From contig NC_067204.1 in the NCBI RefSeq assembly GCF_026262505.1, positions 20,801,300 through 20,865,299 on the forward strand: 64,000 nucleotides of DNA, in the 5' to 3' direction. Each line of letters starts with the position of its first letter. The first letter of the stretch is position 1. Positions 37,366 through 48,462 of the stretch are shown one piece after another. A program made the translations under genes and the position numbers. This stretch comes from Trichomonas vaginalis G3. Taxonomy: Eukaryota; Parabasalia; Trichomonadida; Trichomonadidae. The notes beneath the pieces are model-generated. The model was not told the DNA's origin and did not search any database. It saw only the letters and a program-made list of their open reading frames with translations.

Positions 37366-40300
37366 GAGGTAGGGCAACGATAGGTCAAAAAGGCTTCTCT
37401 GATAGATTTCCTTGCCTTTTGGATATGCTATAATATATAGCCTAGCATGATAGGATATGATGTCAAAAGTTAGAACATAACTTAGGATCTTGAGAAAAAT
37501 GAAAAACAAAAATTACATAAAAAAGAAAAATTTTATCTAATTTGTTTTTTTGGACTGAATAAGTAATTTTATTGAATTTCAATACGACAGATAGATTTTA
37601 TTATTAGTAATAAATATAATGGTTTACTATTAACAAGGAACCTAAACTAATGAAAATTTGATTTCAAATATTGTATATGATTATCATAGATTACCAAAAT
37701 ATATTGCTATTTATGAGGATATAATATTGATTATTAGTAAATCGTATAAATTTAATAAATATACCATGAATATTGAATGAATTTCTTGATTCATAGGGGT
37801 AAAACGCGCTTTTATATGATTTAGACAGAGAATTTATGAGATGTAAATAACACAATAAAGGTTTATATTGAATATTTTCTAAAAATAAATCGAAATTATA
37901 AAAAACAATACATTTATTCATTGAAACTACTTGGACAAATATGAAACAAGCATTCAGGCAATACTTTTGAGACTTCAACGCATCTGATAATTTTTATATA
38001 ACTTCACCTCTTATGCTTAGAGTGGAGGTATTGAGATCGTATAAGTATAGATGAGCTCACATTCAGATATGATGTGTGAACTTCTGTTTTCACTGCAATT
38101 TTGAATCAGAATAAACTCAAAACAAGAATAAAATGATATACTCACTCTCTAAATGTGTTCGAGATTTAAAGTTGTATGAATAAAATGATTCATCTTTCGA
38201 AGCCTCCCATTTAATGAGAGACTTCGAAAGATGAATGTATTCATGTAGATGAAATACTATATATGACCATGTGTGATACTAAAGATATCAAAATGTTCAT
38301 TTTTAAGTGCAATAGAAGGGTTATCTCTCGTAAAATCTCAATTTAAGGAAGATTTAGAAAGAACTCCTTTCCTAAGTAGATAGTGTGTGGTTTCTGTCTT
38401 TTGGTTGATCAGGAACTATGAAATTAAGTCGGACAGAAAGAAGTTCTTTCCAAAACAGACTCCAAATGAGTTGTTCGAAAAGAACTTCCTTCTGTATATG
38501 GATAATTGTAGTTACCGCACTGAAGTATGTGATTGTGATGATGGAGTTCTCGATAAATCTAAAATCGGATTAAGATTAATTGAAAACTCAAGTAATTCTT
38601 TGAAATCTTGTGTTGTCTGGCACTATAATAACCAAAGAATGAGAATATTATGTTGAATGATGAGTACGTGTGCTCGGCATTCGCCGAGCGAATTGAGTTT
38701 AACGTACTATGAAAAGTGAGAAATTTGGGCTTTTTTTCCTAGGGTTATGATCTCTTCCTTTCTGCTCAATACGACAGAAATGAAAGAATGAATTTGTACT
38801 CCCTAATTGATTACTACAATCTGTATCTATCTTTAACATAGAATTAGCTGCATTGTGATTTATACTCCAGAATTATTCAATTTAAGATCAACCTCGTAAA
38901 TTTTAATCATATTGCACCAATACTCCTACGTTGAGATAAGAACATGATTATACATACCAAAGCCCCATATTAAAAATCAAAATTTAGCACCTCCATTATG
39001 CAACCACATTATTCGTCGCAAATAAGTATGTTTACGCATATTATGATGCATATTCACACAACTCGTATACATGAAAAGTTATTAAAATCAGACAAAATTA
39101 TTGCAATAAGGAAAAAAAACAAACTTTATTATATATGTTAGTAATGAATTACAAATATTTCTACAAAGAATGCTCAATACTTCATATAATCTTCGAATAT
39201 TTCTTATTACAAGTTAATACATTTTGACTCGAACATGATAAACAAAAGCCGACACGCCGATTACTACATTTATGAAAATATAGTACGTTTCCATTCATCT
39301 GTTTACTTGTTTTTGTTGGAATAAAATCATTTTTTTTTCTTTCATGAAATAAGAATTTTGCTGCGAAAGCAATATCTCTAACAATAATTAATACATTACG
39401 TCAACTCTGGAATGAGTATTTATCAAATATGATATCAAAAATTAGTTGTTTTTTATGAGTAAAAACGATGTAAATTGATTATTTGACTAATTATCAAATA
39501 CTTTGATTTTCCAAATTTTTTTCGAAATTGATTTTTTCATGTGAAAATTCAAATTGTTTAATTTCATTTTTGAAATTTTGAATTTTTTTTGGAATTTTGA
39601 GTTGATCAATTCAGCAGAATTGATAATGCTATTGCTTTAGGGCATACCACAAGGTGATGAATAAAAGGTGAACATTAACAAATTATTTTAAAATCACAAA
39701 TATCATCCTCATCAACTTTAATTCTAAAAAGAACTGTACTGAATTATGAAAATGCATGATTTACATTATTAAAATCTTTGAATGAAAATAGTACAAGATA
39801 AGTTTTTATTCATTTTTAATTAGATTTAAACGAAAAACTACTCCATATTAAAATTTAAGTCGAGAAATCGTATTTTGTTCTTATTTGTTAGCATTTTGTA
39901 GACATTCTAATCTTGAATTAATTTGTTACATGATATTATTAACAAATTTAACTGAAAAAATATGTTAATATGGAATAAACCATGATTATATAAGCTATCA
40001 ATGCTATATATACATATGTAAAAGATTCATATTAACTCAATTAACAAAAATGATAGATTTTCATAAAGGTTCAATCTAGGTTCGTCCGAAAATTTTGATT
40101 TTTATATAGAAGACATAGTTTCATATACATAATTAAATTTTCAAACAAATTTGATCGTACCATTTATTAAGCAGGATAGTATATTAATTACTATCAGTAT
40201 AAAAATATAAAAATGATTATATTTAATTATTGCATAATTTAGTCAAAGAGTTATAAGCCTCAAGTGATCGTTATCACCTTCAATGCACGTATAGTTTATT

Positions 40301-40757
40301 GATTCATAGATATTTAATCTATGTTTGACATGTTGTTGTCGTCATTCGTTTTGTTCCCATTCTTCCTAAGTTAGAATTAGAGAATACACCATCCACATCA
40401 TCTAATTTGGTCCTCAGCGATAGATTAGTTCATTTTGGAGGAGTCCCATCAGACAGTTTTCGAGCACCAAATATCAAATTTTAATGTATACAAATCTTTA
40501 GTGATTTATCTCTTTTATGATGAGTAAAAGGTTTCTGCTCATCAACATTTGATTTCCGACATATATGATTTCTAATTGCAATTATTTACTTTCTTTTTAT
40601 AATCTAACTCTGTGACTCATACCATAAATTAATTATTGGAAAGTGTCAATATGTTTGGCACAACGCATGGCGGAAGATACCAAACCATGCAGGGAATATG
40701 ATACGTTTAAGATCTCCGAACTTTTTTTCCAAAAATTTTCTATCGTTGCCCTACCTC
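37366..40757. repeat. possible decayed element with 18-base inverted ends
   Basis: GAGGTAGGGCAACGATAG (37366-37383) and its exact inverse (40740-40757) are GC-richer than their surroundings, and both are bordered on the outside by A/T runs. Between them is no long coding frame. No target duplication was found, so a transposon is only one reading; two separate solo repeats are possible. Confidence 0.35.
38188..38236. repeat. hairpin with 15-base perfect arms
   Basis: ATTCATCTTTCGAAG (38188-38202) and CTTCGAAAGATGAAT (38222-38236) enclose 19 bases. Confidence 0.75.
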
Positions 40758-41482
40758 TCAAAAAAATAATCTGAATATTATCCCTCGACAGATAGAAAAT
40801 CAGAAATATCTCCATAGTGGCACATTAGAATAGCACAATACGTGTTCGTTACCCTCTCTACTTTGCCTATACTTCCATTGGCTGGCAAACTTCATTCAAC
40901 AAAACATTTCATTAAATCGTTAATTCTAACTTAGGCGAAAAACCTCACATTTGTACGTTGTATCCTTTTGATTCCCTTTTTTGATTCGATTAACTATCTA
41001 ATACTCAAGTACTGCCAATGCTTTGTGTAATTATTCGGAACCACTATCAAATGTAAATTTTATTCGCTAAATGAATCAAAAACGAGCGAAAACTTACTAT
41101 ATCTGCTTTGAAAATATAAGAATTCAATATTACACGCCTTCATTGTTATCGAATTTTAAAGGTATTAGACAGACCATATAAAATTGGTTTGAATATATAA
41201 ATTACTTTATGTGAATAAGCTAACGATATCTTTTTAAGCATAATTTGTGCCTCGATTTGGAAGAATTGAAAATTTGAGAATTTACGCGCTCATATAAGTT
41301 CCGTTTCGTGTAACAAACGAGTAATAACAATTGTAAAATTGCTAAAATTGGCCATAAATAACTCATTGATTTCAAATTTGCTCAATCATCGATCTGATTT
41401 GAAGTTTTAAAAGCACTAATACAAATTTGCATATTTCTATTGAATAAAGTGTATTTTCTCTCAATTTATTTATTATATATTA

Positions 41483-42853
41483 ATGTTTTTAATATTTCTC
41501 GAATTTTATTTTTTCAAAACTACAAGAAAGTCGACTCAACTTGAAAATCTTTTCCCTTCTTTCTCATTTCAGAAAGGTGGTATGTTTTCAATCAACCTAA
41601 GTTCTCAAGTTATATCAAAATATATGCTATTAATGCCATCATTCAGAGAATTACATCAAATCAGGCTCAGTAACTTTTCTATTACAGATCCATGTGATAA
41701 ATTAGGTCATATTTCGAATATTAATCATACTTTCGAATTTCAGAAGCCAGACGAATACCAAGAATGGAAAGGCCTCTTTAATTCTCCAGCTACAATAAAG
41801 CCAATTCTAGTATTATGTAGCCCCCAGAATCCACGACCAACTTACACTCTCAGTATCAACTATACAAATCCGAATACACTATTAGATCTCAGATGGATTC
41901 CATCGTTAATTATTAAGCCAGTAGCAATATGCTTATTTGCGCTCGTATTTCTATTCATGTTCTTTAATATTTTCAAATTCCAAAAGAATGCATCTCGATA
42001 CAATATCTTAGTTATGATAAGTACATTTTTTATTCTCCTTTACACAATATTTTCTTATTTACAACTCAATCACGATTATTATTCTGATAAACACACTCCT
42101 TTCCGCGAACTCTCAATCACAAGCTACTTTGTTGGCCGTGTCTTGATATTTATGGCAGTGTTACTTGGTTCAAACGGCTGGGAGATTATAAATACAGAAT
42201 ATTCGAAAATGTACATTTTTAAGACTGCAGTTCTCTCTATTATATTATTTGCATCATCAGCGTTGAATGCTAATGTATACCTTGCTAATTATGCTTTCGC
42301 ATTTCTCATTTTTGTCATTTTAGTTTTAATTATTTTGACAAAAATGATAATTGTCAATATAAACGGTGTTGAACTCGAAATCAAAGGTCATCTCTATGTC
42401 ATCCATGAAAGAGGCATAGATCCTTCCACTACACCTGTTTTCAAGCAATTTGTTACTTATCATAGATATAAGACAGTTATTCTTATCTATATTCATTTTG
42501 TATTTGCAAATACATTGATTAGTTGCATTGCCGACGAAATTCCTTATTGGCTTTCAGATTTAATCAATGATTTCGCTGATCTCTTCATTTCCTTTGCATC
42601 AGCCATTCTTTTCGTATCAATAAAGAATGTTTCATCAGGTTATTCCAACATTGATGCACAGTCTGTATATCTTGAAGATATACAAGAACTGGGAATCGAA
42701 AATGACGTCTTCCAAAACCATAATTTAACTAAATGGGAAGATGGAATGGAGCTTCCTCTCAAACCACAATTAATCAATAAATCTAATGAACATGAGTCTT
42801 CCGAAGGACATCCTCAAAATGTTGATGGGGAGTTTGATACATCCATGTTATAA
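41483..42853 (+). CDS. seven-transmembrane protein, GOST/Lung-7TM-like
   Basis: The 456-residue protein has an N-terminal region of about 140 residues, mostly beta-like with NINHTFEFQKPDEYQEW and SINYTNP, then seven hydrophobic segments (about 145-395) and a hydrophilic, acidic tail. The WIPSLIIKPVAICLFALVF entry to the first helix and the third-helix motif LLGSNGWEIIN recall the GOST and GPR180/TMEM145 groups, where LxxGW is diagnostic. These proteins act in the Golgi or at the surface, possibly with G proteins. No clean signal peptide is visible at this start. Family call moderate. Confidence 0.6.
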   Translation: MFLIFLEFYFFKTTRKSTQLENLFPSFSFQKGGMFSINLSSQVISKYMLLMPSFRELHQIRLSNFSITDPCDKLGHISNINHTFEFQKPDEYQEWKGLFNSPATIKPILVLCSPQNPRPTYTLSINYTNPNTLLDLRWIPSLIIKPVAICLFALVFLFMFFNIFKFQKNASRYNILVMISTFFILLYTIFSYLQLNHDYYSDKHTPFRELSITSYFVGRVLIFMAVLLGSNGWEIINTEYSKMYIFKTAVLSIILFASSALNANVYLANYAFAFLIFVILVLIILTKMIIVNINGVELEIKGHLYVIHERGIDPSTTPVFKQFVTYHRYKTVILIYIHFVFANTLISCIADEIPYWLSDLINDFADLFISFASAILFVSIKNVSSGYSNIDAQSVYLEDIQELGIENDVFQNHNLTKWEDGMELPLKPQLINKSNEHESSEGHPQNVDGEFDTSML

Positions 42854-43391
42854 TATATTAATTAAAAACTTCTGTCTATTTATATTATTTCATATATGTT
42901 TGGCGTTTTTATAGAGATAAGTATCGATTTCTATCTTTTATACTAACCAAATAGAATAGTTAATTGCAAGTGAAAGCATTTATTGATGATAGCTTGTCTC
43001 AAATTTTTTAAGATATGCATTCCCTTTTTTTCCAAATATTGATTTGATTACTTTCAATGTAAATGTGTTCACTATACGTCTTAGTCCATATATGCATAGT
43101 GAAAAAAGCAATTCCTTATTATGAAATTCAGATACAAGATACACAAGCTTAAAAAAAAACTATAACTTGACATCCTCTTCAAAATTGATTGAGAGGTCCA
43201 AGGTTAAGGAATAATTGTTGAATCCTTCATGTAAATGAAAGACTAAATCCACTGTGGAAAATATATTATGAAAATTTGGAAAAGGAAGGAAGCCAGTGTT
43301 AGTTTTTAACGATTATTTTTTTGTTCAATATTTTTTTTAGAAGCGCTTGGTTTTAATTGGTTATAATTCAGGCAATGTGTTTAAAGGTCTG
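42854..43391. other. intergenic stretch before the discoidin-like cluster
   Basis: AT-rich. A weakly shared block near 43308 (AACGATTATTTT) recurs before the second and third genes (about 44029 and 44777) and may be their promoter region. The last 45 bases look like coding sequence of the next gene. Confidence 0.45.
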
Positions 43392-43913
43392 ATGGATTAC
43401 ATTGAAAGCTTATCTGATGATAAAATGGAATATCTTGGTTATGAGTCAACACCTAGCGACAACGCTCCTGATCAATTGTTTTACTATCGTAGTGGAGGTT
43501 CATATTTCACAGGTGAATATTCATATGAACATTATATAGGATTTTACTTAAAAAGACACATATTTGGTATTAGTTCGTTTTCGATATGTTCATCTAAAAA
43601 TCCAACAAACTCAAATGTTCACCCATTGACATGGAAAATTATTGGTTCTGTTGATGGGAAAAATTGGTTTGTGATAGATTCGCACACAAATGATAACATT
43701 CTGAATGGATATGAATATACTGCTCATATTAATGTGGAAGAATGTCTTGTTCGGCATTTAAGATTTGTGTCCCCTACCTATTTTGCTTTAAGACACTTAG
43801 ATTTTTTCGGAAATTTATATCCCTATAACTTTATAGCTTCACACTATCTTGCCAAATGCTATTATAGCCAAATGATAAATATTTTGCTCATGGTAATTCC
43901 TATTCTATTATGA
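43392..43913 (+). CDS. discoidin (F5/8 type C)-like protein, tandem copy 1
   Basis: The protein has 173 residues from the first in-frame ATG (MDYIESLSDDKM). Homology with its two neighbours extends 15 codons upstream (VLIGYNSGNVFKGL), where no ATG is available before a stop. The fold is the beta-sandwich of F5/8C domains: HPLTWKIIGSVDGKNWFVID, then VRHLRFVSP and LDFFGNLYPY, as in the many trichomonad proteins of this type. The C-terminal 20 residues are hydrophobic (MINILLMVIPILL) and could be a tail anchor. Such domains bind carbohydrate, lipid or protein surfaces. True start uncertain. Confidence 0.65.
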   Translation: MDYIESLSDDKMEYLGYESTPSDNAPDQLFYYRSGGSYFTGEYSYEHYIGFYLKRHIFGISSFSICSSKNPTNSNVHPLTWKIIGSVDGKNWFVIDSHTNDNILNGYEYTAHINVEECLVRHLRFVSPTYFALRHLDFFGNLYPYNFIASHYLAKCYYSQMINILLMVIPILL

Positions 43914-44132
43914 CATGTGTAATGAAGGTATAATTCAAACATGTTACAAAGTTTTGTAAAGAAAATTATTAAAATCGTTTATACTATCTAATCCGAATAG
44001 CTATCAGCAAATAAAAATTTTTCGATAATAACGATTATTTTGTATTCAATTTCATAAACAGAATAAGGATTTCTTGCGTGTTATGAACTGGTTTTAATTG
44101 AGTATGATCCTAAAAATCAATTTAATGGTCTG

Positions 44133-44654
44133 ATGGACTACATTGAAAACATATCTGATGATAAAATGAGATATCTTTATTATGAATTTTCACCAGGACA
44201 AATTTCGCCAGAGCAATTGTTTTTCTATCGTACCGGACATTCTTATACCTCAGGTAGTAATTCAAATGAGTATTACGTTGGTTTCTACTTGAGAAAACAT
44301 ATATTTGATATAAGATCATTTACAATACGAACATCTGATAATCCAAGAAACTCAAATCATCATCCATTAACATGGAAACTTATTGGTTCTGTTGATGATC
44401 AAAATTGGTTTGTTATCGATTCTCATATAAACGATAATGCACTTAATGGAGGCTTATTAACAGTTCACTTTGAAACGCAAGGATGTCTTATCCGACATTT
44501 AAGATTTGTTTCACCAAAATTTTTTGCTTTAAATCAGTTTGATTTTTTTGGGAATCTATATCCATATAAATTTATAGCTTCGTCATGTCTTGCTAAATAC
44601 TATTATAGCCAAACGATAAGTTCATTACTCATGGTAATTTTTATCATATTATGA
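44133..44654 (+). CDS. discoidin (F5/8 type C)-like protein, tandem copy 2
   Basis: The protein has 173 residues, aligned end to end with copies 1 and 3. It carries HPLTWKLIGSVDDQNWFVID and FFGNLYPYKF. The upstream frame again encodes VLIEYDPKNQFNGL without an ATG. The hydrophobic tail is ISSLLMVIFIIL. The gene is 219 bases after copy 1, so each unit, spacer included, is about 745 bases and arose by tandem duplication. Confidence 0.65.
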   Translation: MDYIENISDDKMRYLYYEFSPGQISPEQLFFYRTGHSYTSGSNSNEYYVGFYLRKHIFDIRSFTIRTSDNPRNSNHHPLTWKLIGSVDDQNWFVIDSHINDNALNGGLLTVHFETQGCLIRHLRFVSPKFFALNQFDFFGNLYPYKFIASSCLAKYYYSQTISSLLMVIFIIL

Positions 44655-44883
44655 AAGATTCTGAAATCCTTAAGGAAACTAATAAAATCTCTTATGCTGA
44701 CTAATTAGAATAGCTAACAACAAGTAAAAAGATTTTTCATAAATTTAAATGATGTGACAAAACATTTAAAAATATCGATTATTTTGAATTCAAATGCATA
44801 GACTTATAAAGTATAACTTAAAATTATAAAATAATAACTTGGTTTTAATTGAATATAATCCTAAAGATCAATTTAATGGTCTG

Positions 44884-45405
44884 ATGGACTATATTGCAAG
44901 CCTGTCTGATGATAAAATGAGATATCTTTATTATGAATCTTCACCAGGACAAACTTCACCAGAACAATTGTTTTACTACAAAGATGGATACTCATATGGT
45001 ACAGGTGAAAATACAAATCAGTACTATGTTGGATTCTATTTGAAAAAACATATATTTGATATCAGATCATTTTCAATTGGCTCATCTCTTAATCCAACAA
45101 ATTCAAGGGTCCATCCAGTGACATGGAAGCTTATGGGCTCTGTTGATGAACAGAACTGGTTTGTTATCGATTCTCACACAAATGATAATTTACTAAATGG
45201 ATTTGACTTAAAAGCCCATATTGATGTGCAAGGATGTCTTGTACGACATATAAGATTTGTATCACCCTCATACTTTGCTTTAAGATACCTAGATTTTTTC
45301 GGAAATTTATATCCTTATAACTTTAAAGCTTCACCTTGTCTTGTAAAATACTATTATTGCCAAATTATAAGTTTATGGCACATGGTTATACCTATCTTAT
45401 TATGA
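44884..45405 (+). CDS. discoidin (F5/8 type C)-like protein, tandem copy 3
   Basis: The protein has 173 residues. It is closest to copy 2 (SSPGQTSPEQLFYYKDG versus FSPGQISPEQLFFYRTG) and has HPVTWKLMGSVDEQNWFVID and LDFFGNLYPYNF. The upstream frame encodes VLIEYNPKDQFNGL after a TAA, without ATG. The tail is weakly hydrophobic (LWHMVIPILL). All three frames are intact, which argues for selection on at least this part. Confidence 0.65.
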   Translation: MDYIASLSDDKMRYLYYESSPGQTSPEQLFYYKDGYSYGTGENTNQYYVGFYLKKHIFDIRSFSIGSSLNPTNSRVHPVTWKLMGSVDEQNWFVIDSHTNDNLLNGFDLKAHIDVQGCLVRHIRFVSPSYFALRYLDFFGNLYPYNFKASPCLVKYYYCQIISLWHMVIPILL

Positions 45406-45860
45406 TATATTTTTATAATTTTGAACTATCTACCTACATTATCAATATTTTATATCCTTCCTTCTTACTACATTAAACTCTTTTTAATAGAACTTTATAT
45501 ACGAATTTTTCACTCCGGAATAAAGATAATGATGAATCATTTCTTACTGAATGGTAATTCATATATAATAATTGCATAATATTAATTTATACATGATTAC
45601 ATATATAGTCACTATGGATTGACTATTTAATTCTGTTTTATTGATTTGCTCAATTTGTATCAATGTCGTTTTAATATATTCATATGACGCTTATGAATGA
45701 TTATCTAAGTTTATGATATTCTATATGACTTGGCCGCTCATATTGAGATCAAATAAATGTTGTTTGATATCTTATCATAACATTATAAATTCTACACCCA
45801 AAAGCCATGTAAATCATCTTAAGCGACACATTCCTATAGATTAATCGATCATTTTTTAGA
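45406..45860. other. intergenic stretch, no gene
   Basis: AT-rich spacer ending in Inr-like TCATT (45849-45853), 8-12 bases before the kinase ATG. Confidence 0.5.
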
Positions 45861-46799
45861 ATGTCAACCGATGTTGTATGCGTCGGCGTAATGGTCGCTG
45901 ATGTATTAGCAGATGGTGTTGATAACGGAATTTTCGATCGTGATATTACTCGTGTTTCAATGGTAAAGCTTGCTACAGGTGGTGATGCATTTAACCAAGC
46001 TATAAACATTTCTGCACTCGGATATAATGTTAAATTATGCGGTAAAGTTGGTCAAGATGGTGTTGGCACTTATCTTTTAGCTGAAGGCGCAAACCACCAC
46101 ATAGATATGTCTTCTGTGAAGACAACAAATGAATATCCGACATCAATATCCATAGTACTTATCAACAAAAATGGCGAAAGAAACTTTATCGGAAACGCAC
46201 GTGGTACAAACAGCTCTCTTTGTTCAAATGATATCGATATCTCCTGTTTCAAAGGAGCCAAGATTGTATCATTAGGTAGTCTTTACGGAAGCCTCTCTCT
46301 AGATGGAGAAGCCGCTAAATATGTTCTTTCTCATGCAAAAGAAGTCGGATGTATCACAGTTTCAGATATGATGCATGCTGATCGCCATTCACTTGAAGAT
46401 GCTAAACTTTGTTTACCATATATAGACTATTTCCTTCCTAACTTCGAAGAAGCTTCACAACTTACAGGAAAGAAAGATTTGAACGAAATTGCAGATACTT
46501 TACTTTCTCTTGGCGTCAAGAATGTTCTTATCAAACTTGGCCGTGATGGTGTTTTCATCAAGAACAGTCAGCTTTGCACAAAAGTTCCTGCATATCTTAC
46601 TGAACCAATTGATACAACAGGAGCCGGAGATGCCATGGTTTCTGGATTTATCAGTGGTTTACTTGATAACTGTGATATTGTTGATGCTGCAAAGAGAGGT
46701 TGTGCTGCTGGCTCAATTGCTGTGAGATCAATTGGCGCCACAGGAGGAATTCACTCCAAATCACAACTTCTTGAAATAACAAATCCAGAACAGCACTAA
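45861..46799 (+). CDS. PfkB-family carbohydrate kinase (ribokinase-like)
   Basis: The protein has 312 residues, the usual size. PfkB signature 1 appears as TGGDAFNQAINISALGYNV (about 39-57, GG then N for sugar binding) and signature 2 as DTTGAGDAMVSGF (about 254-266), where the second Asp is the catalytic base and GAGD forms the anion hole. NGERNFIGNARGTN and the C-terminal GCAAGSIAVRSIGATGG region fit ribokinase, fructokinase or adenosine kinase-like enzymes; the sugar cannot be fixed from sequence. It phosphorylates a sugar or nucleoside with ATP in the cytosol. The start is backed by an Inr (TCATT). Confidence 0.92.
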   Translation: MSTDVVCVGVMVADVLADGVDNGIFDRDITRVSMVKLATGGDAFNQAINISALGYNVKLCGKVGQDGVGTYLLAEGANHHIDMSSVKTTNEYPTSISIVLINKNGERNFIGNARGTNSSLCSNDIDISCFKGAKIVSLGSLYGSLSLDGEAAKYVLSHAKEVGCITVSDMMHADRHSLEDAKLCLPYIDYFLPNFEEASQLTGKKDLNEIADTLLSLGVKNVLIKLGRDGVFIKNSQLCTKVPAYLTEPIDTTGAGDAMVSGFISGLLDNCDIVDAAKRGCAAGSIAVRSIGATGGIHSKSQLLEITNPEQH

Positions 46800-47558
46800 A
46801 TTTATACATGATATGAATAAAATATATTTTATAAAAATTATTACAATTAATTCTTACATGTTTTTATGAGGTATGAACGTTGAAATTTCATTTAGGTTGT
46901 TTTTACTAATATTTGCTTTACCATAATTAATTCTTAAAATTCCGGCTTTAATTTGATGATTTTTATGATTTAATGGCCTACATATGCAATATAATGGACA
47001 TTAAAATTTCCAAAATTTTGAGATTTTGTAATAAATGTCAACAAAATGCTAAATTCTTTTTGAGATTTTTGAGATTTTGAAATTTTTTTGGCGGTTTATG
47101 AAATTAAAATTTACATATCTCGTGCTATGCGCTAAAAATCCGAATTCTAAATGTATGGAATTTCTTTATTTTAGAATGGGTATTCTTTTATCTGTTAGTT
47201 ATTTCAAATTTCAAGAATTTCGAACCAAAAAATTATTATATAGTAAAGATGAAGGAATAATTCGTAAAAATTAGTTTTTTCATTCATTGGCATATCATAT
47301 GAACCAATGCTTATTTGAAAGGGTTTTGACTTTTTTTCAATTTTATAGGGTATTATTTGCTTTGCCAAAACAATTGTATCCTACATTTCAGAGACTCACA
47401 TCCTGCCACTAATATACACAGTTAGATTGCTATTAATGATACATAGCTTGATGGCTTTTTGTTCAGAATTGAGGTATTTTCATACATAACAATTCATTCA
47501 AAAACATTGAAAATTTAGGATTTGAAATGTTTTTGTCAGTTAGAAAAAAAAGTAAAAA
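46800..47558. other. intergenic stretch, no gene
   Basis: Low-complexity, with repeated TTTTGAGATTTT runs near 47010-47090. A 65-codon frame at 47077-47274 is not supported. Confidence 0.5.
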
Positions 47559-47891
47559 ATGTCAAGTAGTGAGATATGGAATAGAGTGAATAACATAATT
47601 TCAAGTTCCTATTGTAAAAGTCTTACTACTAATGAAGCAGAAACTCTTCTTGAGATTCAGGAATTGAAAAATGAAGAAACAAAAATATCAACTGCCGAAA
47701 CTGTTCTAAAGTTGGATTTGATAGATGCATATACACAAAGAGTTAAGAAAATCAAGAAACTTGAAAAGTTTCTGGATTTAGCTGATGAATTAAAAGATAA
47801 TAAAAAATTACGTTCCGATATTCGTGATATTCTTCTTACAGGCAATGAAAAATTCACCTTATCATCAAAGCGAACAGTCGTACCAAATTAA
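47559..47891 (+). CDS. small coiled-coil protein, unrecognised
   Basis: The protein has 110 residues from an ATG at 47559 (MSSSEIWNRVNNIISSSYC). It is almost wholly helical, with heptad-like charge (TQRVKKIKKLEKFLDLADEL) and a short basic tail. No domain recognised. The uninterrupted frame, serine-rich start and balanced composition suggest a true gene; a subunit of a larger complex is plausible but unproven. Confidence 0.5.
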   Translation: MSSSEIWNRVNNIISSSYCKSLTTNEAETLLEIQELKNEETKISTAETVLKLDLIDAYTQRVKKIKKLEKFLDLADELKDNKKLRSDIRDILLTGNEKFTLSSKRTVVPN

Positions 47892-48462
47892 TTTCATTAC
47901 ATTTTGACAATTTGTTCATTTTTAATTTATATCACTTATTTTTTCTCAAGACAATAGGATAATGTCGTTTAATTGATGTAGTTACAAGATCAGCTTATCA
48001 TTTGGTTACCAAAACAAACAGAACGTTTATTTTATTTCTATTGTCCAATATCGACTTGTTCTTTAGATATTGTCGCTCTTATATCTAGCACTTTACGCAT
48101 GGATGATGCATGTTTTCATCAATTGATTGCTTGTTTCAAAAAATAATTTCGATTTTTAATCTGACAAGCCGATTCGATCACTTCTACCCAAAAACTAATA
48201 TAACATACATTATTAGTTGCTGCTATCCATATTTGGAAGCTTTAGACCTTAATTTTTCAGAGATATATCATTTTAACGTTTATTTAAAAAATTCCTTATT
48301 CTTAATTACTGTAATTCTTTCGAGCTTGCACTCATTTATTTTATTGTATCATTCTAATCCTTTTAAAATCTGTTTTTTTTAGTGAGTAACATTTTTTTCG
48401 ATTATTTTTTTTATGTAATATAAAAATAAGTTTAATTGATAAGGATATATAAGATAAAGAAT
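47892..48462. other. intergenic stretch, no gene
   Basis: AT-rich; a 90-codon frame at 48110-48382 is judged chance. Confidence 0.5.

Larger units (their letters stand above)
37016..41482. other. 4.5-kb gene-poor stretch
   Basis: No gene is supported. Two 18-base inverted copies of GAGGTAGGGCAACGATAG at 37366-37383 and 40740-40757 face each other across 3.4 kb and may bound a decayed element. A hairpin is at 38188-38236. An 89-codon frame at 38387-38656 lacks an ATG start and family resemblance. The remainder is AT-rich, low-complexity DNA. Confidence 0.5.

Noticed and set aside
38387-38656. 89-codon frame in the gene-poor block
   Set aside because: It has no ATG at its start, no recognisable domain and no initiator nearby.
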